A DNA stretch of 64,000 nucleotides from the NCBI GenBank assembly GCA_022695795.1, contig MU404058.1, positions 851,868 through 915,867 on the forward strand, given 5' to 3'. Each line of letters starts with the position of its first letter. Position 1 is the first letter of the stretch. This document shows, in pieces, positions 39,306 to 50,455 of this stretch. The notes below the pieces were generated by a model. It saw only the letters and a list, made by a program, of their open reading frames with translations, was not told the DNA's origin and made no database searches. The position numbers and the translations under genes were made by a program. Source of the DNA: Biscogniauxia marginata. Lineage: Eukaryota > Ascomycota > Sordariomycetes > Xylariales > Xylariaceae.

Positions 39306-39960
39306 CTACGTCGATCGAATCCGAACCCTAAGCCACCAACTTGAGTGCTTTACACTCGTGATCTCGATGGTGATGTCGTCGCCCCCGGGCGGGGCTCCGA
39401 GGGCGCCGTGTGCGATGTCGAGGATGCCGGCGCGATCGCAGTGGACTACGTGCAGCCCGACGTCTGCTAGCTTGATCATTCCGTCGTCACAGCTGGTGAT
39501 GCCCTCTGATTGGTACAACTGTTCGATAGCGGCCGTATCCCCCTTTCACATCGGGCGGCACAGGGATTTGTACGTTTTAAAAGGTCGTAGGATATACCGG
39601 AGTTGGTCTACTTGGGCGTATCGGATCCCCCATTGCCACAGGCCGATGACGAAGAGTTCGGCGTATGAGTCACCCCCGGGCGGGAGCATTTGGAGCGCCG
39701 CCGCAAAGAGGAGCCGCACGGCGGGCAGTGCTTGTCCGGGCAGCCTCGACTGGTGGACCGTGAGCTCTAGCAAGCGGAACGTGGATCCGTCGTCGGATCG
39801 AGACGCGACCGTAGAGGGACTTCACGAGGCTAGTGAGGTTGCTCGTCGGCGGTACATCGAAGTCTTGGTGCACAGCTTCAACCATTCCCCATAAACTGCC
39901 AAATAGACATATTTCCCCGTAGATTTGTGCTACATAGGTACTTCCGCCTAAGCCCTTCAC
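39306..39960 (-). pseudogene. Broken gene of unknown family
   Basis: A frame beginning near 39960 reads MKGLGGSTYVAQ, then GMVEAVHQDFDVPPTSNLTS, and loses sense near 39810. The next frame continues in protein-like fashion (TFRLLELTVHQSRLPGQ, LFVIGLWQWGIRYAQVDQL) until TGA at 39546-39548, then resumes in the same frame (KGDTAAIEQLYQSEGIT, MIKLADVGLHVVHCDRAG). This fits one gene with a one-base indel and a CGA-to-TGA change. I do not recognise the family. Start and end are uncertain; a chance set of overlapping frames cannot be excluded. Confidence 0.45.
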
Positions 39961-40175
39961 TACTTGACAGCCTGCATGGTGAACTATTGCGGCGGCGTCT
40001 TTCCATGCACTCTTGTACCCACGACGGGTTGGTGCACGTACATATCACGCGCCCATCTTGAAAAAAAAACATAACGTTTCATCTCCCCCTTTCTATTTCT
40101 AGACCAATTCGGCGTATGATTCTAACCACTGTATTCGTCTACGGGTACAACTCCATCAATTTACGTTACCTCTCG

Positions 40176-40202
40176 TTATTATTATTATTATTATTATTAT
40201 TC
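40176..40202. repeat. (TTA)n microsatellite
   Basis: Eight to nine uninterrupted ATT/TTA units just upstream of the coiled-coil gene start. Confidence 0.9.
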
Positions 40203-40237
40203 ACCTTTCAATTCTTTTTCATCCAGAATCACTCAGC

Positions 40238-42316
40238 ATGGCGCTCTCGAGTACGGAGATTCGCGCCATGATGGCGCAGCGGCAGAAGGAGCTAGACGAA
40301 CTACATCGATTGGACAAGGACTACCAAATAGGCAATGCCTCATTGGCCCTTGACGACGAGATCGGGCAAATGAAAAAGGTCTTTTCCAAGAACAGGACGG
40401 TAGAACTGAAGCTACAAGAACGCATTCGACATCTCGAAAAATGTGTGAAAAAGGCGGAGACTTTCGTGGGGAGAAGCGATCGTGAATCTGACATAGCGAC
40501 ATTGCGAGAGACGTCGAGAGAGACGTCGAGAGGCCTCTCTCAGGCGACCTTCGACCATGCCCTGCTTATCGTCAACTCACGCAAGACAGACCTCGACGCG
40601 ATCAGGAACATCTCCCCAGCCTACAAGAATGCCTTGGGCAGACTTGAGGCCGCGGATCGCGTTAGGGAACGGGACGCCATAATCACCAGGCTCGAAAACG
40701 ACGTGAACCGGCTAGAGGGGGAGCGCGACACGTCGAATAGTGACCTATCGGCCACGCTGGACAGACTGGGCCGTGTCGAGTCAGATCTCGGGGAACAGTC
40801 AAACCAGTTTGCTGCCGCGAGACAGAAATGCGACGAACAGGCCGGGGTCATCAGGACGCTCAGGTCTGAGGCTAGCGAACTTGAGAGACAGCTGACCACC
40901 GCCAACAAATCGCTTTCAGATCGTACGGAACAGCTGTCCACCGCGAACCGCTCGCTTGCAGATCGTACGGAACAGCTGTCCAGTGCTCTACGCAATATCC
41001 CGCGTCGCGATGCCATCATCGGGAGGCTCAACGCCGAGATCTCCGAACTTGAGGAAAAGCTCTCCACTGCTAACAGTGACATCTCGGCCCGCCAGAGCGA
41101 AGTCGGGCGACTTACCGGCGACATCTCCAATCTTAGGCAACAACTTGCCTCTACTAGCCAGAAGGCGTCGGATTCTGAGGCAGATGCCGCAAGGCTTACT
41201 AATGACGCCAATCGTCTTAGGGAGCAGCTAGCTGCCGCTGACAAGAAGATTGCTACTTACGGTGGTGATGTTACAAAGCTTATCAACGACGCCAGTGATC
41301 TCGCGAAACAGCTCGCCACTTCTAATAATGAGATTTCGGCCCGCGATAACACGATCTCTAGGCTCCAGGCTGAGTCCGAAGTCCGGTCTATGTCTCTAAA
41401 GGAGTCAGAGGCCAGTCTGGACAGAGAACGAAGCGATGCCACACAGCTCCGAGAGCGCATCCGTGCCGCCGACGAAGAGAAGAATGATTTTATAAGGCAA
41501 CGCGATGAAGCGGAACTCGCCACGGCGAGGCACTTTGCCAGGGAGGCCGAAGGGGACTTTGAGCGTGACCAGGATGAGTGGCGCACGTTTGCTCAAACCG
41601 TCTTGAAATCTGACTACGTCACAGGAGACGGTCTCGCCCCGGAACGTCGCCCGTGGACTGTACGTCAGTCTTGGCTGGGCCAAAACGGGAATTTATACGC
41701 CCTCGAGTATCGTGGCATCGTCCACACGGCTGGCCGGTTGTACGCCCGCCTGTTGGAAGAGCGGCTCAACAACGAGACGGTGCTCCTGCTATCGCAGCTC
41801 GTCGGGCACTTGGCCCACGACGCGGCAGTGGTGGTTGACGTCGTCTCGCTCGTTGTCGCCTAGTTCGCCACCACCGTCGACTCCAGACCTGCCGGCGAGG
41901 AGGGTATCTGCGTGCAGCTTCTCGTCTTTGCTTTCTGGCAGCTGGTCGCACTCGTTCAAGCGAGGTGGCCGGGCGCCAGGGAGATCGACAACCGGCTTTT
42001 TGAGATCCGGTCGCGGGTGGAATCTTCTACCCTCCAGGCGCTGCACACTTCGCTGTGCAATCCGCAGCCGGAGAACGTGTTGAGGTGCCAAGAAGCGGGC
42101 GTTGATATCCTCGTCCTTCCGAGCGTCAGAGACTACGTGTTCGTGGTAGACTCCGACCGGCGATCCGTCACGATGACCTCGACGGCGGCGGGTACATTCG
42201 ACGGGGAGGGAACTTTTAAAATACTCGCTCCCGAGGGTGAGCAGGATGTCGTGCTTTCCAACCCCAGCCTGCAGGAGACCGAGTGGATACTTATTAACTG
42301 GCACGCGGACCCGTAA
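40238..42316 (+). pseudogene. Long coiled-coil protein with C-terminal globular domain, one in-frame TAG
   Basis: ATG 40238 opens a 692-codon frame ending TAA, interrupted once by TAG at 41861-41863 (codon 542). Residues 1-450 are coiled coil, Glu/Arg/Ser/Leu-rich with repeated heptads and internal repeats such as LSDRTEQLSTANRSLADRTE. About residues 450-541 are globular (DEWRTFAQTVLKSDYV, WLGQNGNLYALEYRGIVHTA). After the TAG the frame continues convincingly: LLVFAFWQLVALVQARWPGA, LRCQEAGVDILVLPSVRDYV, EWILINWHADP. The stop is one C-to-T change from CAG (Gln). No known family recognised; SMC-like or tropomyosin-like hits would only reflect the coiled coil. Either a recent pseudogene, or a 541-residue protein with readthrough extension. 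Convergent with the helicase-like gene. Confidence 0.7.
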
Positions 42317-42681
42317 TTTGTCCTTTCCTTTTCGTGTAAAGGCCCAGGTTTGATAGATAGAGTAGAGACGAGCCATGATGTTGAGCTCCATAATGTGAAC
42401 CTAGAAGTGCGTATAACCAAGCCAGGATGATATTAAATATAGCAAATGCGAATATTTCTTTTCAAAGGGGTTGTTTTACCGCAGACCAACAACGCAAAAA
42501 GATGGGTTTTATGTGGTTGAATTGAAATGAAAAGCTACCTAAGCAACGCAAACGCGGAGAAAACCTACTAGTCTAGTCCGGGTAATCCTTGGACCGGCCC
42601 ACAGAGTCCCTATTGGAATCTATTTGGTTTCCCTCTGAGGTTTATTCACTAAGCTAACAGCCGTGTAGGCACGATATGAAC
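42317..42681. other. Convergent intergenic region
   Basis: 3' flanks of the coiled-coil and helicase-like genes. Nothing else seen. Confidence 0.6.
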
Positions 42682-44736
42682 CTACTTTCGGACATGCATA
42701 GGATAGGTGGTAATTACGCACTCCGGAAAACGCTCTCCTTTGGACTCTAGCGTCGTGTATAGGTGCCGAGGGATACGCGTTAATCCGGAGACCACGTAGT
42801 ACTTCCTACCGTTGTATGCCGTCTTCGACAAGCGCTCGTAGATGGCGAAGAAGCCACCGTGTTCGACCGTATCCTCCATAACCCTGGCCTCCTCCACCTC
42901 AAGGAATTCCTTCTCCTGAAACACGGAGACCTCCATCATGGAGACGCAATCCAGCTGGGGAATTGAGGCGGCGGCGTCGGTATTGAAAAAGACGGTCCGG
43001 TGCATCCAAGCTTTCATCATCTCCATCTCCACCTCGACGACTTGATCGTCGGTGAGAAGATCGACTTGATCAAAGGTGGACGGCGTCGAGTTGTCGAATC
43101 CCATGCTGACCCCTAGCTTGTTGACCGAATCTAAGATGCCGTACGCAACGCGGTGACTTAACTCCACCCCAGAAGTATTTATTATATCCGCTAGTGGGTC
43201 GATCAACTTTTCCTGGTGCAATCTTAACAAGATACCGACCAGAACCCAGGCTGAACCTTTATGCCCATGCCTCCGACCGATCTCGGAGCATCGTGAGATC
43301 AGCAGATGGCGGTCTGGGATACCGGCGTCTGGGACGCGGCACAAGTATCGCGCGCGGCTCAACACGATTCCGACAAGGAGAATCGCCCAAGCCACGGGGC
43401 TTTTGTGGTTCTGCGCGCTAGCGATAAAAACGGCCGTGTGGAGATCCATATCGGGAATAGTTTGCAGGTTGTTGATGACAGCTCTACCGAGGGATGTCAA
43501 GGCGTGACCTTGGTGCTCGCGCTTGAGACATCCGAGGCCTATGAGGCGGCCGAAGATTTCGGCCAGCGTAAACACGTCCGGGACCTGTCTGGTGGGCCAG
43601 GACCCAGTCTGAGCTCCAGGCCACAGGTCTACAAGTCTGAGGGCGAGCTCGGGAAGGTCCCCGTGCCAAGCTGGCTCCAAAGGGTCCGCCACGATGGGAG
43701 CATTCCACTTGTTCGGGCCCAGGACGGAGACGAACTCGACATCTCCGAGCGGCTGATCGCATTTCAGGACCCAGGATTGTTCACGCTTCAGCTCGGTTGT
43801 GCAGAGCTCACGAGGCATCTCTACGAACTGACTCGTTAGTGTGTCGAATAAGATGGCATCGGTCGAGCCCATAGAGACGTAAAGTTGGAGGTTCCGTACG
43901 GGCAGTGAGGCTGAGATATTGGAATCCACTCCAAAGACTCTGTCACGGACCTCGTCCGAAAGGAGGAAGGAGAGGTCGGAATCCTCCTCTATTAGCACAT
44001 AATCCTCCGCAATCCGAGATAGTGTGTATACTGAGGCGCCGCTGATGATGACGCGTGCGGATCGAAACGAAAGGACACGGTGGACATAGTCTCGTATCTT
44101 GGCGGTGTTATCCTCCCCTTCGAGGTAGCTGATCTTCAGGACCGGATTGATGTCTGGAACTTCAATCAGACCCATCGGACGCAACCGTTTCTCGAAGGCT
44201 TTCTGCATGCGTCGTGAGACGTGCGCAGCGAGACAGACTGTAGAGAGGGGGGTCAGTCCCTTGCCTCCTACGTCCATGGCCGAAGCTAGCTTTAAGATGG
44301 TAGCGATGCACAGCTCTCCCCAGACGGTCGGCCTAACCTCCACGTCTAGCAGGAGCACTATGTGTGCGACTAGCTTGGCGTTGGAGTGCGCGAAGTGGCG
44401 AGTAAACTGCTCGTAGTTGCACACCGTGATGGGTCTCTTGTCGCTGTCGAGGACACCACTTTGAACATGGCCGGATAGGTCGGGGCGGCACGTCGCGAGG
44501 TAATCAAACGCGTTCTTCGCCTCACTCGCGCGAGAGATATATAGAACGGGACCGGCTTCCCCTTGCAGGTGCATGTCAGCAACGTGGGCCAGCAGGGTCG
44601 AGCTCTTCCCCGAGCCATGGGCCGCTTGGATGTAGACGCCTCGCGAGAGGCCGGGATCGAGACTACTGCGGATGAAGTCCTCGATCTCGGTCTGCTTGGC
44701 TTTCCATGCTGAGGTGCGAGGGATATTGATTTCCAT
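42682..44736 (-). CDS. Degenerate DEAH-like superfamily 2 helicase
   Basis: Uninterrupted 684 aa frame, ATG 44736 to TAG. Motif I is intact near residue 35 (IQAAHGSGKSSTLLAHV). A motif Ia-like VLYISRASEAKNAFDYLA and Ib-like TVCNYEQFTRH follow. Motif II, normally DExH, reads LLLDVEVRP, and the motif III position has AAH instead of SAT. Motif VI (QRxGRxGR) is not present; its place seems to hold ELKREQSWVLK. The HA2-like winged helix is clear: LGCLKREHQGHALTSLGRAV, as in DEAH RNA helicases. It may bind nucleotide but probably does not unwind as a canonical helicase. Not RecQ, so not a classical telomere-linked helicase. The C-terminal 200 residues are unrecognised. Neighbours are unknown cluster genes. 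Confidence 0.72.
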   Translation of the reverse strand: MEINIPRTSAWKAKQTEIEDFIRSSLDPGLSRGVYIQAAHGSGKSSTLLAHVADMHLQGEAGPVLYISRASEAKNAFDYLATCRPDLSGHVQSGVLDSDKRPITVCNYEQFTRHFAHSNAKLVAHIVLLLDVEVRPTVWGELCIATILKLASAMDVGGKGLTPLSTVCLAAHVSRRMQKAFEKRLRPMGLIEVPDINPVLKISYLEGEDNTAKIRDYVHRVLSFRSARVIISGASVYTLSRIAEDYVLIEEDSDLSFLLSDEVRDRVFGVDSNISASLPVRNLQLYVSMGSTDAILFDTLTSQFVEMPRELCTTELKREQSWVLKCDQPLGDVEFVSVLGPNKWNAPIVADPLEPAWHGDLPELALRLVDLWPGAQTGSWPTRQVPDVFTLAEIFGRLIGLGCLKREHQGHALTSLGRAVINNLQTIPDMDLHTAVFIASAQNHKSPVAWAILLVGIVLSRARYLCRVPDAGIPDRHLLISRCSEIGRRHGHKGSAWVLVGILLRLHQEKLIDPLADIINTSGVELSHRVAYGILDSVNKLGVSMGFDNSTPSTFDQVDLLTDDQVVEVEMEMMKAWMHRTVFFNTDAAASIPQLDCVSMMEVSVFQEKEFLEVEEARVMEDTVEHGGFFAIYERLSKTAYNGRKYYVVSGLTRIPRHLYTTLESKGERFPECVITTYPMHVRK

Positions 44737-45337
44737 GTTGGTGGATATTGCTTGCGAAGGAAAAATGGGCAAGGGATTGCGTGAATGAATGAAAAAAATG
44801 TCGGAGAGAGACCAAAGTGAATGGTTTGTTGTTGACACGGACTGCAATAAGATCCAGGACGCGAGGGCTCGAGTAACCTAGAAAAAGAATTGCGTGAGTA
44901 AAGGATCCTCGCAGCAACGGCTGTGACATTGACGAGAAATTTGGACCTGAGGGACGAACGCATACCACCAGCTGTACATTCGATTTTATACAGCTAACTT
45001 ATTGAGGTTTGAGGTGAATATAGCCTGCGCATGGACACATGTCGCCTGTCATGAATCCTCTGTTCAATGCCAGAAAGTTGCGGCAACATGTGTTTTAGCT
45101 ATATGTGCTGTTCTCTTTACTAAAAGTACCTACCTACTTCTAACCCACGTGATTGAATGAACAACATTGCCAAGGCAACAAGAGGCCGGTGTATCAAAAT
45201 ACATCGAGCAGACTACCCAGGTATCTTCGAAGTCCACCACCTCTAAAGTCTTTTTAAGACCCTCGAATCCCCCCCGCCCCATACCAAAAAAAACACACTC
45301 CCCACCCCCGAGAACAACCACGACCACCATCATTATC
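44737..45337. promoter_or_regulatory. Divergent promoter region
   Basis: Lies between the leftward helicase-like gene and the rightward small protein gene. Pyrimidine-rich stretches near both starts. No further gene. Confidence 0.5.
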
Positions 45338-45583
45338 ATGGCCAGCATCCCCGTCGCGTTCAAGGAAGAGCTTGGCCAGGAGAAGGAGAACCAGCACGAC
45401 ACTTGCGGAAAGAAGCGTAGCTGGTCAAACGCGGTGTCGTCTTCCATTCAAAAGGGTAGCGATGGCCAGTCTCTGGCTAAACGATTTCGCCCTGAGCCTC
45501 CGCCACACGTCGGCGGTCCGTATTTCCGCGACGTGGTCCAGGGTGAGGAAGGGCTGAGAAAGGTGGTCAACGATTCCCATTAA
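45338..45583 (+). CDS. Short basic protein, probable N-terminal part of a split gene
   Basis: ATG 45338 to TAA, 81 aa, hydrophilic, with a nuclear-signal-like cluster DGQSLAKRFRPEP. The protein at 59041-60090 has the similar DDQSPTLAKRPRHEP, suggesting the two are relatives and that this frame is the N-terminal part of a longer gene continued by the frame at 45660-45986. The link would need an intron or a frameshift; I could not find a splice pair that restores frame. Function unknown. Confidence 0.5.
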   Translation: MASIPVAFKEELGQEKENQHDTCGKKRSWSNAVSSSIQKGSDGQSLAKRFRPEPPPHVGGPYFRDVVQGEEGLRKVVNDSH

Positions 45584-45659
45584 TCGAGCAAAATTCCGCA
45601 ACGGCGGAAAAATAGGAGAGATAGAGGTATTATTAAGTAACAGGAACCCCCAAGACCAC

Positions 45660-45986
45660 ATGCGGCGCGTCGCTCGGGCCATCAAGTTCTCCTCGATGGA
45701 ACCAAAGAGGACAGGCCCACCGCCTCGTCCTAAGCTGCTCCCAGCTAGTGGCAGTAATAATGACAGCCTTGCTGTTGGTCATGAGCGTCAAACCAAGGGC
45801 GCAGCTAAAGATGCCTCGTCAGCTAGCACTGCTGGTAGTAGTGCCGCTTTAGGGGACACTACTTCCGGTGGCAGCTATGCTGGCGATGGCGTCGACATCG
45901 ACCCGCTCTGGCGCAAGCCAGCGCGAGACCGCACGGCTGAAGAAGACGCAATCCTCCGAAGTATTATGAATGATGCTTTAGAGTAG
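45660..45986 (+). CDS. Short Ser/Gly-rich protein with acidic C-terminal motif, probable second half of a split gene
   Basis: Frame opens upstream of 45660 and ends in TAG at 45984-45986; ATGs at 45660 or 45698. A GPPPRPKLLP stretch leads to Ser/Gly/Ala-rich sequence and then DIDPLWRKPARDRTAEEDAI with LRSIMNDALE. The end resembles that of the 59-60 kb protein (TAEEKKSLRRILDDEMDDYW), and both have a GPPP stretch and a GDTTSGG/GGTTSGR patch in the same order. So this is a paralogue of that gene. Function unknown; acidic helix near the end may be an interaction motif. Whether translation starts here or on the previous frame is unclear. Confidence 0.55.
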   Translation: MRRVARAIKFSSMEPKRTGPPPRPKLLPASGSNNDSLAVGHERQTKGAAKDASSASTAGSSAALGDTTSGGSYAGDGVDIDPLWRKPARDRTAEEDAILRSIMNDALE

Positions 45987-46935
45987 TCAAGGATGAATAT
46001 AGACCATGAATGCCTCGGTTGCACCTTTCTGGGGCGCCCCTTGGCTTTGGCTACATACCTAGATACTACGAAGTACAGATTTTCCATGGTCTGATAGCCG
46101 TATTTGGCAGTCCTGATAAATGTGAACTCCACCGTTGTGGTGGCAAGGAAGATTCGTCCTTTTTAGACCGAGGTTCAAGAGAAGTTGAAGTCTTATTTTT
46201 TCTTTTTGAAATATGGGGCTATGCCCCCTGGTATATGGTCCTACTACGGTCTCTCCTTAACTGGACGCCTTCCGAGATCCCCATGTAGTAGACTTCTAGA
46301 GATTTCCCCCGTAGCTTAACCCGTTAATAATCGGCAGGATGCTTCAGAAAAAATGCTTTTATGCTACAGTCACGACGAAAGTTAAAGCAATAGGAAAATA
46401 TGTGTATTTATAATAGCATTGATCATATATGCGTCAGTGTACATACGCACTTCGTGCGTTGGATGAAAAGGTTCCTATCTAACCAGTCATCTGCCCTCTG
46501 TATAGGATGTTATCGGCGTAAGCGAGGATCACAATAGCGAGTAAGCAGCTTTGTCGATCTCATCATAGTATTAGTCGGGCAAAGATCCTACCTTCAACTG
46601 GATTAATAGACACAATACGGGCCACGGTTCCTTCTATCTTCAGATACGAGTCTTCCCATGGCGTAGATTACAAACAGCTACAAATACAGGAAGTAGTACG
46701 GACTGTTTTATGTATAAGGCGGAGATGCCTTGAGTTGTGTATAGATAGTGGAAGCGGCTCGCACTAGGATTATAATAGTAGGCTAGCTCTCGACCGCATC
46801 ACCCTTGTCAACAACCTCATCCAATGTATAGCCTGTATAATTGGGATATCGGCTAAGCTAGGAATACCCTTCTCGAAAATTCAAGGCTTGTGGTGCTCAC
46901 ATGGTATACCGTTTATGGATATTCATGCGTTCCTG
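45987..46935. other. Convergent intergenic region, no gene seen
   Basis: 950 bases with only short frames. No repeats recognised by eye. Confidence 0.5.
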
Positions 46936-48474
46936 TTAGAACTCGATCCACCGGATACCTGGTGCCAGGTCACGAGGAGGAGGTGGACTCGGATCCTCCT
47001 TCTTCAAGCTCGGGTCCATCATCAATGGGTATGGCGGAAGATATTGCTGAAGAAAGGATTCCGCCAGCTCAATACCGCTTTCAAGTCCGGGACCTGGCGG
47101 TGGTAGTAAGTCAGCGTCGTCGTCCTCGTCGTTAAAATCATTGACATTTGAGTCTTGGAGGCGCGATTCCATGCCTTCATTGTCGGAAAACTGGCGATCT
47201 CGCATCTCGATGATCCTCTCATCGCGCTTGTACAGCGCAGAACGCAGCACCTTAAGATCGTTTGAATCCTCAGGCCAATCACTGCGCTGGTGCGACGCTA
47301 TCGCCCACCCAACCTCGATAGATGCGAATTGAGGCCTGCCGTTGATATTGCACCCGTCGAAGGCTTTCTCAACATTGTGCAAGTCATCCGTATGGACTGC
47401 ATACTCGGGGACCTGTCCACCTTGCCTACGAGAAGGGCGGGTTTCTGGATCGTAGGCCAGCTTCTCCAGGTTTCTCATCACCTGGGAGTGCCAGGGCAGT
47501 AAGTATCCTCGCGATCTCATAACCGCGCGGACCTCCTTGTGTGCCTGTGGTATAGATACCTTGTAGTTTCGCTGTTTGTCCAGATTCTCCTTCATCAGTT
47601 CGAGGAACGCACTGCTATCACGAATCCCGGCCATGGGAAGGGGGGAGCGGTCGTTTAAGCGGCAAGCGACGGCGTATCGTATGAAGAGAGCCAGGAGCCC
47701 CACGTCCTGGCCGCAGGGACCCCCGAGCGCAATTCGCGATAGCCTGGAGCTGAAGGCAGTGCCCCAGTTCGGGTCCGACCGCAAGGTCCCTCCGACAGAC
47801 ACGGCCTTGGCGTGTCGGAGGTACGTTGTTGGGCCCACAATGTCCGTAGGCGCGACCTTCAACGTCTTGCAGATCTTCTTCCACATTGGAAGGAAGTCGG
47901 TATTCTTGCTCGGGACGCCGAGATCCTTCACGTACTGGTAGTATTGGTCGTTTGCTAGGCGCTGGACCAGGGCGTCCTCATCCGACTGCGTCCACTGCTC
48001 GTTGTAGGTCACGCGGCGCACGTCGTTCAGGAATTCCACGATGGTCATAGCACCCTTGGCTACCCGAACCTTAGCTCAGTCTCCAATCTACATTAGATAC
48101 GCTGGTTGGTTGACCAGTACGCTGGTAAGCTTCTTGCCGAGGACGTCCGCACTGATGTTGTCGAAACCTTGTAGAAGCTTATCACGTTTGTTCTGGATTG
48201 TTTGTCGACCCTTGGCTTTTTCGGGTTTCATCACGTCGACATTGGAATTGTCCGTAAAGTCGTCGTCCACGAACGACTTGGACAACCCTCCCTTGGAGGA
48301 TTCGTCTTCGTCGCCGTCTTCGTCATCGTTGTCGAAAGGATCCTCTTCATGACGAGGACGGCGAGAAAGCTGAGAACCTTCGAGGGGGTCAGCGCCTTTG
48401 CGCTTAGTGCCTCTCGAAGTGGATGGTTGGGACTGGTCGGTTGAACCACGAATGGTTCCAGTTCGGCCGCTCAT
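46936..48474 (-). pseudogene. Two-part acidic/globular protein of unknown family, in-frame TAG and TGA
   Basis: One frame of 513 codons (ATG 48474 to TAA) carries TAG at 48088-48090 (codon 129) and TGA at 48076-48078 (codon 133). The first part is disordered: Ser/Thr/Arg-rich, a KRKG and RRPRHEEDPF cluster, then an Asp/Glu run and a basic KPEKAKGRQTIQNKRDK helix. The second part is globular (MTIVEFLNDVRRVTYNEQW, MWKKICKTLKVAPTDIVGPT, DVGLLALFIRYAVACRLNDR), ending with an acidic Pro-rich tail. A homologous fragment at 58930-59022 reads through the same place with CAG and AGA codons, so the stops lie in former coding sequence. An ATG at 48048 could restart translation and give 370 aa. Family unknown; a nucleic-acid-binding or nucleoprotein-like role is only a guess. 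Confidence 0.68.
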
Positions 48475-48777
48475 TTCTGCGGGTACTATATATCTGTTCG
48501 TGGAATTAATGAAGAATGAAAATTGATTGAACAGGGGAGGTGAATGTGGATATGAATGATTATGTTATGGTGTTGAGTATTTAAACGGGAGGCGGGTTGA
48601 CGAATGACCATGTAAAATCAAGTACTTCCTCGACTATGTAGACAGCTAGGTTCACAAAAAGAAATCTGTCAAAACACCACCGGCACCACCACAGCAGCAG
48701 CAACAGCAACCACAATCACATCAATCACCATAAATATTTTCCTTTGTATCATTTTCATCGATTTTTGATCATTGGAA
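48475..48777. promoter_or_regulatory. Divergent promoter region
   Basis: About 300 bases between two divergent cluster genes, with CA/CAG-rich sequence near 48670-48725. No gene. Confidence 0.5.
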
Positions 48778-50339
48778 ATGGATACTGCGTCCGCTCTCTA
48801 CGTGAAGGGGGACCTAACCCCACGTGAGCAGCAGCGTCATTCTGCTGTCATCCGAAAGATTAAGGAGATTATTCCGGAGATTCCTGATGATTACATTCTC
48901 GAAGCTCTCAAGAAGGTGAAATCGTACGTCTTCGATGACCTCTGGAATGCCGGGGAAGCCTGGTCCGTCTCTTCAGGGACCTTCTACTTCCGTGTTCATG
49001 AATATACGTGGAGGTTTATCAGTAAATCCTTCCTCTATACCCCGCCCGCTCTAATGCGGTTATAGTTGTGCTAATTAGTACTACTATAGTGCGAGAGATG
49101 AAGGAACCCCCGGCCTTCCCCTTCGTACCCCCGGCCAAAAAATTTGATGCGCCGTTCAGTTTGGCCTGTCTCGAGCTGTACTACAGGCGGCAGGTCGTCA
49201 ATAACGAGAAGGCCAGACAGGACAAGCTGGCAGAGGGCTACAAATGCGAGCTGCCTCGACGTACGCCAGAGCACACTTTCAACCAAGAGCAGCTTAAGGC
49301 ACTCTGGAAGAAGGTGTTTCCCGGCCGTCGATACGAGAGGCACTGCGGGCCCTTCCAGTGGATCTTACCTTCCGAGGTCGCCTTCCACGAGTACGTCGGG
49401 TGTGATCTCGATGATCTCCTCCACACCATGAATAGCATCGCGTCCACGATCGGAGGCAGGGATCTAGTCCTCGTCTGCGCGCGCGGCGATCTTCGCGACC
49501 TGGATCCCGACATCCCACGCGACGATGCCCGGCTCGTCAGATTCGAGCTGGGTCCCGCCGCGGGTGTTGACGTCGAGGATCTCGGCTTTCAGTTGCGGAT
49601 CCAGGGGGGTTACCTGGACCTCTTCCAGATTCACAGCGAGATCATGGCTGGGCACAAGATCAACATGCTAGCCCGACTGCGAGAGAATTACGTTTCCCGT
49701 CTGAACTCGAGGTCGACGCGTGACCTATCGCAGCGTCGACAGGCTCTGGCCCAGCACGACGAGAATATGGCCAAGTCCCTCGCCGCGAAGCCAGACGATA
49801 CCGAACGCCTAGGCGTCCTCCTCACTGCCCAGCGCAGGGCGCTTATGGGGGATGCGAGAAAGGTGGCTACTCGCGTCCTCGAAGGTTGCTGCGACGACTG
49901 GCAGGTACGTCGCAAGCGGCTCGAGGACTTCGCGACTGGCAAGTTGGATGAGCGATTCGCTTGCCTCTCGTGGAAGGATCTCGCCATGCTCGTGTGCCCG
50001 CTTTCGAAGCAACTCGGTATGGAGCGCATCAAAAAGGAGCTAGACCGTCTACAATCGGACCAATTATGTCAGTTTGCCGAAGGGTTCGTCCTCAACGATG
50101 GCATTGCCCACGGGATGGCAATGCTGCTGGACCAGCACACGCGGCTGGAGATTATCGAGGAATCATTTGCTCTGGTCCAAACATTACCTCAGGTGAAGGG
50201 CTTTAGGACATGGCTTGCCAACATCCGGGACAAGATCGATTCACAGGATGAGGTTTAGTCCGATCCGGATGCTGTGAAAGAGGTAGACTCTCGTATCGGT
50301 GCTGCAGACACTAAAGGTGCTGTCGTGTCAGAGGCGTAA
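48778..50339 (+). CDS. Unknown two-exon protein, possible TAG readthrough extension
   Basis: ATG 48778 (after T-rich leader). Exon 1 48778-48991, exon 2 from 49090; the 98 bp intron has a weak GTGTTC donor but a good GCTAAT branch and CTATAG acceptor, and phase agrees (codon CTG). This gives 460 aa to TAG at 50256-50258. The same frame continues 26 more codons (SDPDAVKEVDSRIGAAD) to TAA at 50337-50339. Features: KYRCE-like charged start, LTPREQQRHSAVIRKIKEII in exon 1, WILPSEVAFHEYVGCDLDDL, then a helical second half (RRQALAQHDENMAKSLAAK, WKDLAMLVCPLSKQLGMERI). No family recognised. If the intron is not used, translation could start at ATG 49098. A genuine TAG end is also possible. Confidence 0.6.
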
Positions 50340-50455
50340 GACCTTCTCTTATAGGTACTCTTAAGTAGTCAATTCATCAGTTTTATATATATTCGTCATC
50401 CTGGGATAAGGAGGTCTATTTCCTAACAGGCTAGCACCCGCACGGACCTCGACGT

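Noticed and set aside
40621..41244. 207-codon Ser/Leu-rich minus-strand frame
   Set aside because: Reverse complement of the coiled-coil gene; Ser/Leu richness reflects the opposite-strand Glu/Arg codons.
48049..48125. A 51 bp GTACTG-to-AAG intron spanning the TAG and TGA of the 48 kb gene
   Set aside because: The homologous fragment at 58930-59022 keeps this sequence as open coding codons, so an intron is unlikely.
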